Shown: one piece after another, positions 1-8,710 of the stretch
Layout: every line of letters starts with the position of its first letter
Numbering within the stretch: position 1 is the stretch's first letter
Notes under the pieces: model-generated
Told to the model about the DNA's origin: nothing
The model's input: the letters and a program-made list of their open reading frames with translations, nothing else
Databases searched by the model: none
Position numbers and translations under genes: made by a program
Assembly: GCA_001915995.1 (NCBI GenBank)
Contig: MNRO01000019.1
Location: 1 to 64,000 of the forward strand
Origin: Clostridium sp. 26_21
GTDB lineage: Bacteria > Bacillota > Clostridia > TANB77 > CAG-508
DNA length: 64,000 nt
Reading direction: 5' to 3'

Positions 1-234
1 TACTTTAATGGCAACTAGCTTATCAATCTTCTTTGATTTAATATCTTTAAGTAATCTTTGCATTTCAGGTCTCATCAAATCTTTTCCAGAATGTCCTGCA
101 TCATTATAAACATCTACAATATCATATTCATTCTTTTCACAATATTCTTTAATCATTCTAAGTTGTGAATCAATAGAATAACCATTATCTCTTTGGTCGT
201 CAGTAGATACTCTTACATAAACACTACATCTCAT
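1..234 (-). CDS. Serine site-specific recombinase, N-terminal part (runs off the left edge)
   Basis: Seventy-eight residues are visible. The protein opens with MRCSVYVRVSTDDQ, the strand and catalytic-serine motif of the resolvase/invertase domain (Ser in YVRVST), followed by a GYSIDSQ segment and AGHSGKDLMRPEMQRLL, typical of large serine recombinases of integrative elements and phages. The ATG at 232-234 has a strong site (AAAGGAGG) seven bases upstream. It reads leftwards out of the window, so the rest of the element lies to the left. The start overlaps the stop of the 37-codon ORF upstream (ATGA overlap), which suggests translational coupling. Family is clear; the element type (ICE, prophage or transposon) is not visible here. 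Confidence 0.88.
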   Translation of the reverse strand, partial: MRCSVYVRVSTDDQRDNGYSIDSQLRMIKEYCEKNEYDIVDVYNDAGHSGKDLMRPEMQRLLKDIKSKKIDKLVAIKV

Positions 235-344
235 AGTTTTCCTCCTTTCATTAAATTTCGAGAAATATTAAAATACCTCTCATATGTTTCCTCACTCAAA
301 CTAAAAATAGCAGACACTAAATTAAAAATTTTAACATTCTTCAT
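231..344 (-). CDS. Micro-ORF (37 aa) coupled to the recombinase
   Basis: An ATG at 342-344 opens a 37-residue reading frame containing FSLSEETYERYF and ending in MKGGKL. Its stop TGA overlaps the recombinase ATG, and its last codons encode the recombinase Shine-Dalgarno sequence. The nucleotides for SEET (AGTGAGGAAAC) recur upstream of its own start, where they sit at ribosome-binding-site distance. A regulatory leader peptide or a small element-encoded protein is possible. I do not recognise the family, and such a short frame could be fortuitous. Confidence 0.4.
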   Translation of the reverse strand: MKNVKIFNLVSAIFSLSEETYERYFNISRNLMKGGKL

Positions 345-411
345 TAGTTTCCTCACTCAAAGGAACTTTTACGAAGTCAGATTTAATATATTTCTCTATA
401 TGTTTCCTCAC
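286..411. repeat. Three direct repeats of GTTTCCTCAC(TCAAA)
   Basis: GTTTCCTCACTCAAA occurs at 286-300 and 347-361, and its first ten bases again at 402-411, with about 55-61 bp between copies. Read on the minus strand each copy encodes (S)EET and carries a GTGAGGA ribosome-binding-like core, so they look like decayed tandem copies of a micro-ORF rather than a CRISPR or iteron array. Confidence 0.6.
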
Positions 412-437
412 AAATAAGCAAAAAGTATAGTCTAAAA

Positions 438-716
438 TTAAAATTTTTTCAAAAAATGTGCAATTTCTTTAATATTATATTTTTGATTATGCTCTTTAAT
501 ATAAAATGGCTTATTTGATATTTCATTAACTTGGTATTCAAGTATTGTAAGAATAGTAGGATATGTAATTTGGTATTCAGTAGGTATTACTACTTGTAGG
601 TTGGTGTGCAAGATAGTTTTTATTTGTCCTAATTTAACTGTATATTCAAAGTTTTTTAAGATGTTGGTTAAATCTTTATTAGGTTTTAGATTTTCAATTA
701 CTTTAAATTCAAGCAT
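438..716 (-). CDS. Hypothetical protein, 92 aa
   Basis: I do not recognise this protein. It has a well-placed ribosome binding site (AAAGGAGG ending nine bases before the ATG at 714-716) and ordinary codon use. The sequence is a mix of short hydrophobic and polar stretches with no signal peptide or membrane helix, a lysine-rich C-terminus and no clear motif. It reads in the same direction as the recombinase and probably belongs to the same element. The opposite-strand ORF over it has no such binding site. Confidence 0.6.
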   Translation of the reverse strand: MLEFKVIENLKPNKDLTNILKNFEYTVKLGQIKTILHTNLQVVIPTEYQITYPTILTILEYQVNEISNKPFYIKEHNQKYNIKEIAHFLKKF

Positions 717-807
717 GAAAAAAGTCCTCCTTTCTAGAAAGAGAACTTTTAAAGTTTTATATAAAATAAAAACTCACAAACTTTTAAGTCCGTAAGTTGA
801 TTTCAAA

Positions 808-883
808 TGGAGCTTACAACGGGAATCGAACCCGTGACCTCAGCCTTACCAAGGCTGCACTCTACCTACTGAGCTATGAAAGC
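808..883 (-). tRNA. tRNA-Thr (anticodon GGT)
   Basis: A 76-nt cloverleaf on the minus strand with encoded CCA. The anticodon stem CAGCC/GGCTG encloses a TTGGTAA loop, giving anticodon GGT (bases 848-850), and the T arm reads GGGTTCGATTCCC. The acceptor stem carries one T-T mismatch. It marks the edge between the element on the left and the housekeeping genes on the right, a common integration point, though no duplicated 3' end is visible here. Confidence 0.95.
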
Positions 884-963
884 ATTTTCAAATGCATTAT
901 AATATATATTCATAATAAAATCAATACTATTACAAAAAGATAGAATTGTTTTTTTCATAAAGC

Positions 964-992
964 TTGATTTTTAACACAAAATACATTATAAT
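964..992 (+). promoter_or_regulatory. Likely sigma-A promoter of lysS
   Basis: TTGATT at 964-969 and TATAAT at 987-992 with a 17-bp spacer, 75 bp before the lysS start. Confidence 0.6.
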
Positions 993-1066
993 AATGTACG
1001 TAATAAATAAATTGAGATAAACTGAGAAATCAGAGATAAAGGTAAATAGAAAGGAAAATCGGTAAA

Positions 1067-2569
1067 ATGCAAGAAAATCAAAATAATCAAAATCAAGAAA
1101 TAGAAGTAGATGAAAACCACTTAATACAAATAAGAAAAGATAAATTAAAAGAATTACAAGAACAAGGAAAAAACCCATTTGAAATAACAAAATATAATAG
1201 AACAAACTCAGCAGGAGAAATAAAAGCAAACTACGAAAAATTTGAACAAAAAGACGTATCTGTAGCAGGAAGAATAATAGCAAAAAGAATAATGGGAAAA
1301 GCATCATTCTGCACAATATTAGATAGTGATGAAAAAATTCAAAGTTATGTAAGTATAAATGATTTAGGAGAAGAAAGTTATAAAGCATTCAAAACATTTG
1401 ATATTGGAGATATAATTGGAATAACAGGATTTGTATTTAAAACAAGAACAGAAGAAATATCTGTACATGCTAAAGAAGTAGTATTACTTTCAAAATCATT
1501 AAGACCATTACCAGAAAAATTCCATGGACTAAAAGATGTAGATTTAAGATATAGACAAAGATATGTTGACTTAATAATGAATCCAGAAGTAAAAGAAACA
1601 TTCAGAAAAAGAAGTCAAATTATAGCAGAAATAAGAAGAATATTAGATGAAAAAGGATATCTAGAAGTTGAAACACCAATATTAAATACAATATCAGGTG
1701 GAGCAACAGCAAGACCATTCATAACACATCATAATACATTAGATATAGATATGTATTTAAGAATAGCAACAGAATTAAACTTAAAAAGATTAATTGTAGG
1801 TGGATATGATAAAGTATATGAAATGGGAAGAATATTCAGAAATGAAGGAATGGATATTAGACACAACCCAGAATTTACATCAATAGAATTATATTCAGCA
1901 TATGAAAATTATCATGACATGATGGATATAACAGAAGAAATATTCAAAAAATGTGCAATGAAAGTATGTGGAACAACAAAAATAACATATCAAGGAAAAG
2001 AAATAGACTTAGGTGGAGAATGGAAAAGAATCACAATGATAGATGCTATAAAAGAAGCTTGTGGAGTAGATTTTAATGAAATAAATACAGACGAAGAAGC
2101 TGTAGCATTAGCAAAAGAAAGAAAAATTGAAATTCCAGCAGGAAAAGAAAAAAGAGGAAATATCATCAGTTTATTCTTTGATGAATATGTTGAAAAAACT
2201 ATTGTACAACCAACATTTGTATATGACTATCCAGTAGAAATATCACCATTAGCTAAAAAATCACCAAAAGATCCAAGATTAACAGAAAGATTTGAAATAT
2301 TTATAGATGGTAGAGAATATGGAAACGCATTCTCAGAATTAAATGATCCAATAGACCAATATGAAAGATTCAAAGATGAAATTGCAGCAAGAGAAAATGG
2401 AGACGATGAAGCAGGAATGATGGATGAAGACTATATTAACGCTCTTGAATACGGTATGGCACCAACAGGAGGATTAGGAATAGGAATTGATAGATTAGTT
2501 ATGTTATTAACAGATTCAGCATCAATTAGAGATGTATTATTATTCCCAACAATGAAACCATTAAATTAA
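1067..2569 (+). CDS. lysS: Lysyl-tRNA synthetase, class II
   Basis: This enzyme charges tRNA-Lys with lysine in the cytoplasm. The 500 residues match the normal class II length. They comprise an N-terminal helix, an OB-fold anticodon-binding domain (about 55-155) and the catalytic core. Motif 2 is visible as [19 protein letters not shown] and motif 3 as [13 protein letters not shown] followed by DVLLFP at the C-terminus. The ATG is preceded by AGAAAGGAAAA. It seems to be transcribed alone from the promoter at 964 and ends at a strong hairpin at 2578. No T-box leader is seen in the 5' region. Identification is secure. Confidence 0.98.
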   Translation: MQENQNNQNQEIEVDENHLIQIRKDKLKELQEQGKNPFEITKYNRTNSAGEIKANYEKFEQKDVSVAGRIIAKRIMGKASFCTILDSDEKIQSYVSINDLGEESYKAFKTFDIGDIIGITGFVFKTRTEEISVHAKEVVLLSKSLRPLPEKFHGLKDVDLRYRQRYVDLIMNPEVKETFRKRSQIIAEIRRILDEKGYLEVETPILNTISGGATARPFITHHNTLDIDMYLRIATELNLKRLIVGGYDKVYEMGRIFRNEGMDIRHNPEFTSIELYSAYENYHDMMDITEEIFKKCAMKVCGTTKITYQGKEIDLGGEWKRITMIDAIKEACGVDFNEINTDEEAVALAKERKIEIPAGKEKRGNIISLFFDEYVEKTIVQPTFVYDYPVEISPLAKKSPKDPRLTERFEIFIDGREYGNAFSELNDPIDQYERFKDEIAARENGDDEAGMMDEDYINALEYGMAPTGGLGIGIDRLVMLLTDSASIRDVLLFPTMKPLN

Positions 2570-2577
2570 TATAAATT

Positions 2578-2611
2578 AGGGACACACTTTATATGAAGTG
2601 TGTCTCTTTTG
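2578..2611 (+). terminator. Rho-independent terminator of lysS
   Basis: GACACACTT (2581-2589) pairs perfectly with AAGTGTGTC (2596-2604), extended by three more pairs, and is followed by a T run. Confidence 0.85.
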
Positions 2612-2693
2612 TAAATTTATACAATTCAATTGAAATTTAAAATCAAATATGATATATTATATAAAGTAAAAAAGTAAGATAGGAGAAAGATTT

Positions 2694-3431
2694 ATGTTTG
2701 GATATGGTATAGACAAGAAAACACTATATATAGTAGCAGGAATATTAGTAATAATATCATTATTTAGTTATGGAACAGACGGAATAATAGATTTATTATT
2801 ATCAGTTCCAGCAGTATTAATAGCAATAACAGTTCATGAATTTGGACATGCATTTGCAGCATATAAATTAGGAGATGACACACCAGTAAGACAAGGAAGA
2901 TTAAGCTTAAACCCATTTGATCATATAGATCCATTAGGAATAGCAATGTTATTATTTGCACATATCGGATGGGGAAAACCAGTAGAAATAGACCCAAGAA
3001 ATTATAATAGAAACATATCAGTAGAAAAAGCAGATGCAATAGTATCATTTGCAGGACCATTAATGAATTTTATAACAGCATTAATATTTGCACTAATATA
3101 TTGTGCAATAATAAAATTTGCTAAAATAACATTTATATCAACAACTGTAGGAAGTGTTATAATGGCAATGGTTGCATATATAATAACAATGAATATAGGA
3201 CTTGGAGTATTTAATTTAATACCATTACCACCACTAGACGGATCAAAAATATTTCTTCCAATATTGCCAAGAGGAGCAAAAACATGGTTTATAGAAAATG
3301 AAAGAATATTTTATATAATATTTTTAGTTATATGGATATCAGGAATTGCAGGAAATATGATTTCACCATTAATAAGTAAAATGACAAGTGCAATATTAGG
3401 AATAGCATTAAAAATATTTGGATTAGCATAG
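2694..3431 (+). CDS. Site-2 protease family (M50) membrane metalloprotease
   Basis: A 245-residue polytopic membrane protein with the zinc motif HEFGH (about residues 49-53) inside a transmembrane helix, then an NPFDHIDPLG segment and a later NLIPLPPLDGS motif that supplies the third zinc ligand in M50 proteases. About five or six hydrophobic helices are visible. It lacks a PDZ domain, so it resembles the short YwhC/Rip-like group rather than RseP. The substrate is unknown. The start has AGGAGAAAG upstream. The gene is followed after 34 bases by tsaD in the same direction. Confidence 0.9.
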   Translation: MFGYGIDKKTLYIVAGILVIISLFSYGTDGIIDLLLSVPAVLIAITVHEFGHAFAAYKLGDDTPVRQGRLSLNPFDHIDPLGIAMLLFAHIGWGKPVEIDPRNYNRNISVEKADAIVSFAGPLMNFITALIFALIYCAIIKFAKITFISTTVGSVIMAMVAYIITMNIGLGVFNLIPLPPLDGSKIFLPILPRGAKTWFIENERIFYIIFLVIWISGIAGNMISPLISKMTSAILGIALKIFGLA

Positions 3432-3465
3432 ATTAACTAATAGAAAATGAAAGGACAGAACAAAA

Positions 3466-4461
3466 TTGAAAGAAACATTAGTATTAGGAATAGAATCAAG
3501 CTGTGATGAAACCTCTGTAGCCGTTGTAAAAAACGGCAGAGAGGTTTTGTCAAATGTAATAGATACACAAATAAAAATACATGAACAATTTGGAGGAGTT
3601 GTACCAGAAATTGCATCAAGAAATCATATAGAAGCAATTTCAAGAGTAACAAAATTAGCATTAGAACAAGCAAATGTAAAATTAGAAGATATAGATGTAA
3701 TAGCACCAACATATGGACCAGGTTTAGTAGGAGCATTATTAGTAGGAGTTTCATATGGAAGAGGTTTAGCATATGCATTAAACAAACCACTTGTAGGAGT
3801 AAACCACCTAGAAGGACATATATCAGCTAATTATATAACACATCCAGACTTAGAACCACCATTTTTATGTATGTTAACATCTGGAGGAAATACACAAATT
3901 GTATATGTAAAAGATTATTGTGATATGGAAGTATTGGGAAGAACAAGAGATGATGCAATTGGAGAAGCATTTGACAAAGTTGCAAGAGTAATTGGATTAA
4001 CATATCCAGGAGGACCCAAAATTGATAAATTAGCTGAGCAAGGAAAAGCAACAATCAATTTTCCAAAAACACATTTTGAAAATTTAGACTTTAGTTTTAG
4101 TGGAATAAAAACAGCAGTAATAAATTTACATCACAAAAATCCAGAAGTAAACAAATCAGATTTATGTATGAGCTTTGAAAAAGCTGTAACAGAAGTGTTA
4201 ACAGAAAATATAGAAAAAGCAATAAAACAAACAGGAATAAAAAAAGTAGTATTAGCAGGGGGAGTATCTGCCAATACACATATAAGAGAAGAATTCGAAA
4301 AATTAGGTCAAAAATTAAATGTACAAATATATAAACCAGATTTAAAGCTATGTACAGACAATGCAGCAATGATAGGGTCAGCTGGATATTATAGATATTT
4401 ACATGGAGATATATCAGACAATACACTTAATGCAGTTCCAAATTTAAAAATAGGTGAATAA
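3466..4461 (+). CDS. tsaD: tRNA N6-threonylcarbamoyladenosine transferase TsaD
   Basis: TsaD transfers the threonylcarbamoyl group to A37 of ANN-decoding tRNAs, together with TsaB, TsaC and TsaE. The protein begins [17 protein letters not shown], has the metal-binding motif NHLEGH (His114 and His118), a GGNTQIV loop and a C-terminal DNAAMIG motif; 331 residues is normal. The start is TTG at 3466 with GAAAGGAC upstream. tsaB and rimI lie far away at 58-59 kb, so the t6A genes are split in this genome. Confidence 0.96.
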   Translation: MKETLVLGIESSCDETSVAVVKNGREVLSNVIDTQIKIHEQFGGVVPEIASRNHIEAISRVTKLALEQANVKLEDIDVIAPTYGPGLVGALLVGVSYGRGLAYALNKPLVGVNHLEGHISANYITHPDLEPPFLCMLTSGGNTQIVYVKDYCDMEVLGRTRDDAIGEAFDKVARVIGLTYPGGPKIDKLAEQGKATINFPKTHFENLDFSFSGIKTAVINLHHKNPEVNKSDLCMSFEKAVTEVLTENIEKAIKQTGIKKVVLAGGVSANTHIREEFEKLGQKLNVQIYKPDLKLCTDNAAMIGSAGYYRYLHGDISDNTLNAVPNLKIGE

Positions 4462-4502
4462 TTACAGTTTCAAAAAGAAACTTTAGAAGGGAAAATAAAA
4501 GA

Positions 4503-5207
4503 ATGTCAATATTCGTAATTGCCGATTTACATTTATCATTCAAAAATCCAAAACCAATGGATATATTTGGAGATAATTGGACAAAACACGAAGAAAAAAT
4601 AAAAAAAGATTGGAATGAAAAAGTAAAAGAAAAAGATTTGGTAGTATTACCAGGAGATTTTTCATGGGCAACATATATTGAAGACACAATACCAGATTTT
4701 GAATATTTAAACAGTTTACCAGGAAAGAAAATCATGTTAAAAGGAAATCATGATTATTGGTGGACAACAGTTACAAGTATGAGAAAATTTCTAAAAGAAA
4801 ATAATTTTCAAAATATAGACTTTTTATATAATAATAGTTTTGAATATGAAAACAAAATTTTATGTGGTACAAGAGGCTGGAGTCTTGTAGATGAAGAAAT
4901 AGATGAAAAATTAATAAATAGAGAATTAGGAAGATTAGAATTATCATTACAAGATGGAGCAAAAAAAGCAGGAGAAAACAAAGAAATAATAGTATTTATG
5001 CATTATCCACCAATTACAAAAAACAAAGTTTTATCAGAAGAAGAAATGAAATTTATAGAATTAATGAAAAAATATAATGTAAAAAGATGTTATTATGGAC
5101 ATTTACATGGAAATTCAATACATGATGCAATTGAAGGAAAGATACAAGGAATAGAATTAAAATTAGTAAGTGCAGACGGACTAGATTTTAAGTTAATAAA
5201 AATATAA
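4503..5207 (+). CDS. Calcineurin-like metallophosphoesterase (COG1768 type)
   Basis: A 234-residue predicted phosphohydrolase. All metal-binding blocks are visible: DLH (8-10), GDFSW (51-55), GNHDYWW (81-87), MHYPP and GHLHG near the C-terminus. It lacks a signal peptide, so it acts in the cytoplasm. The substrate is unknown. It sits 41 bases after tsaD in the same direction and may be co-transcribed with it. Confidence 0.88.
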   Translation: MSIFVIADLHLSFKNPKPMDIFGDNWTKHEEKIKKDWNEKVKEKDLVVLPGDFSWATYIEDTIPDFEYLNSLPGKKIMLKGNHDYWWTTVTSMRKFLKENNFQNIDFLYNNSFEYENKILCGTRGWSLVDEEIDEKLINRELGRLELSLQDGAKKAGENKEIIVFMHYPPITKNKVLSEEEMKFIELMKKYNVKRCYYGHLHGNSIHDAIEGKIQGIELKLVSADGLDFKLIKI

Positions 5208-5336
5208 GAATTAATTCACATCAAGAACACAAATAAGAAATAATTTGGCAACAAAATATGGATAAAATCATATCATGAAAACAGAAGTTAAGTTATATAT
5301 GTAACACAAATGAATATAACTAAAATGGAGGAATTT

Positions 5337-5984
5337 ATGAGAGAAAATGATTTAATGATAATAGAAAAATGTATAGAAAACCAAAATGAAAAACTAGATG
5401 TGAAAGAAGAACCATTTGAAAAATTAATGTTTTTTTACAAGTCAGCATTAAAGCAATTAGAATTACAAATGAATATAATAAAAGATGAATTCAAATTAAT
5501 ATATAATTATGATTTAATAGACCATATAGACACAAGAATAAAAGAACCAAAAAGTATTGTAAAGAAAATGGAAAAGAAAAAATATGACAAAACATATTTA
5601 AATTTAATAGAAAAAATAAATGACATTGCAGGAATAAGAATTGTATGTACACTAAAAGATGATATATTTTTTATTAGAGATTTAGTAAAACAAATACCAG
5701 ACATACATATAATAAAAGAAAAAGATTATGTAACAAATCCAAAAGAAAGTGGATATTCAAGTTATCATATGATTGTAGAAGTACCAGTAAAACTAACACA
5801 AAAAACAATATATGTAAAATGTGAAATTCAAATAAGAACACTAGCAATGGACTTTTGGGCAAGCTTTGAACATAAAGTGAAATATAAAACAAAAAATGAT
5901 GTAAATCCTAAAATGTCAAAAGAACTGGTAAGCTGTGCAAAAATGATAAATAAATTTGATACAAAAATGATTAATTATAAATAA
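5337..5984 (+). CDS. Small alarmone synthetase (RelA/SpoT synthetase domain only)
   Basis: This protein should make (p)ppGpp from ATP and GDP/GTP. It contains the synthetase core only: KSIVKKMEKK, IAGIRIVC, a GYSSYHMIVEVPV strand and CEIQIRTLAMDFWASFEHKVKYK spread over the last two thirds. No hydrolase, TGS or ACT domain is present, and the length (215 aa) fits the RelQ/YjbM class. I chose the ATG at 5337 because GGAGG lies six bases before it; an in-frame ATG at 5310 has no binding site. A hairpin terminator follows directly. Confidence 0.9.
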   Translation: MRENDLMIIEKCIENQNEKLDVKEEPFEKLMFFYKSALKQLELQMNIIKDEFKLIYNYDLIDHIDTRIKEPKSIVKKMEKKKYDKTYLNLIEKINDIAGIRIVCTLKDDIFFIRDLVKQIPDIHIIKEKDYVTNPKESGYSSYHMIVEVPVKLTQKTIYVKCEIQIRTLAMDFWASFEHKVKYKTKNDVNPKMSKELVSCAKMINKFDTKMINYK

Positions 5985-6010
5985 AAGCGAAATTAAATTT
6001 TCGCTTTTTT
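5983..6010 (+). terminator. Terminator after the alarmone synthetase
   Basis: AAAAGCGAAA pairs with TTTTCGCTTTT around a short loop, followed by a T run. Confidence 0.75.
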
Positions 6011-6021
6011 GATAGGAATTA

Positions 6022-6050
6022 TTGACAAAAAATTTTTTTTAGTAGATAAT
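6022..6050 (+). promoter_or_regulatory. Likely promoter of the glucan phosphorylase
   Basis: TTGACA at 6022-6027 and GATAAT at 6045-6050 with a 17-bp spacer. Confidence 0.6.
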
Positions 6051-6105
6051 ATAAACGATTACGAAAAGAAAAATGAAAAGAAAATAACTTAGGAGGAAAT
6101 AAATA

Positions 6106-8673
6106 ATGTACATATTTAATAGAATTACAGTAAATCCACAATTACCAAAAAGAATAAATAGATTAAATGAAATAGCAAATAATTTATGGTGGGCATGGAA
6201 TACTGAATTTTTAAGATTATTAAAAACAATGGACGGAGACTTGTGGGAAAAATGTGATAAAAATCCAGTTAAATTTTTAAAACATATATCACAAGAAAAA
6301 TTAGAAGAAGCAGAAAATAATGCACAATTTGTAAAAGATTATGACAAAATAGTTGAGAACTTTGATTCATATATGGCAAGCAAAAATACATGGTTTGCAC
6401 AAAAATATCCAGAAAACAAAAATGATTTAATTGCATATTTCTCAGCAGAATATGGTTTAGATCAAACAATAGCAATATATTCAGGAGGATTAGGAATATT
6501 ATCTGGAGATCACTTAAAATCAGCAAGTGACTTAGGTATTCCATTAGTAGCAATTGGTTTAATGTACAAAAATGGATATTTTCATCAAAGAATAGATAAA
6601 GATGGAATACAACATCCTGAATATAAAGACTTAAATTTATCAGATTTACCAATACATCCTGTTAAAGATCAAGATGGAAAAGATTTTATAACATATGTAA
6701 AATTTCCAGCAAGAAGAATATATTTAAAAGTATGGCAAATTAATGTAGGAAGAATAAAATTATATTTATTAGATTCAGATATAGACATAAATGCAGAAGA
6801 AGATAGAGGAACAACAGCAAAATTATATGGTGGAGACCAAGAAATGAGAATTCGCCAAGAAATCATACTTGGAATGGGAGGTGTTAACACATTAAAAAAA
6901 TTAGGATTAACACCAACTGTATACCATATGAATGAAGGTCATTCAGCATTCTTAAACTTAGAATTAATAAAAAATACAATAAGAGAAAAACAAGTATCAT
7001 TTGATATAGCAAGAGATATAGCATCATCAAAAACAGTATTTACAACACATACACCAGTTCCAGCAGGAAATGATATATTCCCAATAGAATTAGTAGAAAA
7101 ATATTTTAAAGATTTCTGGCCACGTTTAGGATTAACAAGAGAAGAATTCTTAAAGTTAGGAATGAAACCATGTGATAATCTTGAGCCAGGATTTAATATG
7201 GGAATATTAGCATTAAAAATAGCAGGAAAGAAAAATGGTGTAAGTAAATTACATGGTGAAGTATCAAGAGAATTATTCTCAGAAGTATGGCCACATATAG
7301 CACCAAATGAATCTCCAATAACATATGTAACAAACGGAATTCATACATGTACATGGTTAGCACCAAAATTAAAGGACTTATATAACAAATATTTGATACC
7401 ATATTGGCAAGATAATATACATGAAGATGATGTATGGAAGAAAATAGACACAATTCCAGATGACAAATTATGGGAAGTTCATATGGAAAGAAAACAAAAA
7501 CTAATAAATTTAATAAAACAAAATCTAACAAATAGATTAAGAAGAGAAGGTGTTGGTTATGATGCAATAGGAGAAGCATTGGCAAACTTACATCCAGAAA
7601 CATTAATGATAGGTTTTGCAAGAAGATTTGCAACATATAAAAGAGCAACATTAATATTTAAAGATTTAGAAAGAATAACACAAATATTAAATAATACAGA
7701 TAAACCAGTAGTATTAGTATTTGCAGGAAAAGCACATCCAGCAGATAGATATGGTGCTGATTTAATAAAACAAATACATGAAGTATCAATGATGCCACAA
7801 TTCAAAGGAAAAATATTTATATTAGAAAATTATAGTATAGAAATATCAAGATATTTAGTAAGTGGTGTAGATGTTTGGTTAAATAATCCAAGAAGACCAA
7901 TGGAAGCATCTGGAACAAGTGGACAAAAAGCATCTGTAAATGGAGTTGTAAACTTCAGTGTTTTAGATGGATGGTGGGCAGAAGGATATAACCAAAAAAA
8001 TGGTTGGACAATTGGAACAAATGCAGAATATCCATCATATGAAGAACAAGATATTGCAGATAGCCAAAGTATGTATTATACATTAGAAAATAAAATAATA
8101 CCAGCATATTATGCAAAAGATGAAAATGGAATATCTAAAAAGTGGATGCAGTATATGAAAAATTCAATCATGTCAACAGGAGGAAAATATAGTACAGCAA
8201 GAATGTTAGTAGATTATACAAATCAATTATATATTCCATTATGTAATTTAACAAAGAAATATTATACAAATTTAGAATCAGTTACAGAATATAGTGCATG
8301 GAAAAAAGATATTACAGCAAATTGGAAAGATGTTCAAATAGAACAAATTGAAGGGAATGCAGATAATATTACATTAGATGCAGGAAATCAAATAGAAGTA
8401 AAATGTGTTGTAACATTACCAAATATTGATGCAAAACATATTGATGCACAAGTATATTATGGAAAATTCTTAGATGATGGATCTGTTCAAGATGTAAAAA
8501 TTATACCAATGAAACTTGATGGAAAAGATGATGCAAATAAGAAATATTATTATTCAGCAAAAATAGATTTAATATCAGGTGGAAATTATGGATATTCATT
8601 TAGAGTTATGCCAAAACATGAAATGCTATTAGAAAGTGCAAATTTAGACCTAATAAGATGGGTTGAAAAATAA
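6106..8673 (+). CDS. glgP: Alpha-glucan phosphorylase (DUF3417 plus GT35)
   Basis: This enzyme releases glucose-1-phosphate from glycogen or maltodextrin using pyridoxal phosphate. It is 855 residues. The N-terminus (NNLWWAWNTE, about 25-35) is the DUF3417 cap of the archaeal/thermophile-type phosphorylases. The catalytic part carries ERGSAFL-like NEGHSAF, and the cofactor lysine Lys608 within EASGTSGQKASVNG, followed by DGWWAEGYN. The C-terminal 100 residues look like an added beta domain. AGGAGG lies just before the start. It is monocistronic, bounded by a promoter at 6022 and a bidirectional terminator at 8679. No other glycogen gene is nearby. Confidence 0.93.
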   Translation: MYIFNRITVNPQLPKRINRLNEIANNLWWAWNTEFLRLLKTMDGDLWEKCDKNPVKFLKHISQEKLEEAENNAQFVKDYDKIVENFDSYMASKNTWFAQKYPENKNDLIAYFSAEYGLDQTIAIYSGGLGILSGDHLKSASDLGIPLVAIGLMYKNGYFHQRIDKDGIQHPEYKDLNLSDLPIHPVKDQDGKDFITYVKFPARRIYLKVWQINVGRIKLYLLDSDIDINAEEDRGTTAKLYGGDQEMRIRQEIILGMGGVNTLKKLGLTPTVYHMNEGHSAFLNLELIKNTIREKQVSFDIARDIASSKTVFTTHTPVPAGNDIFPIELVEKYFKDFWPRLGLTREEFLKLGMKPCDNLEPGFNMGILALKIAGKKNGVSKLHGEVSRELFSEVWPHIAPNESPITYVTNGIHTCTWLAPKLKDLYNKYLIPYWQDNIHEDDVWKKIDTIPDDKLWEVHMERKQKLINLIKQNLTNRLRREGVGYDAIGEALANLHPETLMIGFARRFATYKRATLIFKDLERITQILNNTDKPVVLVFAGKAHPADRYGADLIKQIHEVSMMPQFKGKIFILENYSIEISRYLVSGVDVWLNNPRRPMEASGTSGQKASVNGVVNFSVLDGWWAEGYNQKNGWTIGTNAEYPSYEEQDIADSQSMYYTLENKIIPAYYAKDENGISKKWMQYMKNSIMSTGGKYSTARMLVDYTNQLYIPLCNLTKKYYTNLESVTEYSAWKKDITANWKDVQIEQIEGNADNITLDAGNQIEVKCVVTLPNIDAKHIDAQVYYGKFLDDGSVQDVKIIPMKLDGKDDANKKYYYSAKIDLISGGNYGYSFRVMPKHEMLLESANLDLIRWVEK

Positions 8674-8678
8674 AAAAG

Positions 8679-8710
8679 AAGAGATGAATTAGAAAAAATT
8701 CATCTCTTTT
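8679..8710. terminator. Bidirectional terminator between glgP and tmcAL
   Basis: AAGAGATGAATT (8679-8690) pairs perfectly with AATTCATCTCTT (8697-8708); A and T runs on both sides allow it to serve both convergent genes. The tmcAL stop codon begins in its right flank. Confidence 0.85.

Noticed and set aside
286..411. Possible CRISPR array
   Set aside because: Only three short repeats, the last truncated, and the repeats are in coding register with micro-ORFs. No cas genes are present. No CRISPR array is seen elsewhere in the window.
884..1066. T-box or other riboswitch before lysS, and riboswitches before the other large operons
   Set aside because: No T-box motif, specifier stem or known riboswitch core could be recognised; only promoter boxes were found.
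930..1388. Long leucine/phenylalanine-rich ORF opposite the start of lysS
   Set aside because: No ribosome binding site; its composition is the shadow of AT-rich lysS codons. The same applies to the antisense ORFs at 6269, 7193, 12466, 15701, 17613, 22597 and 48883.
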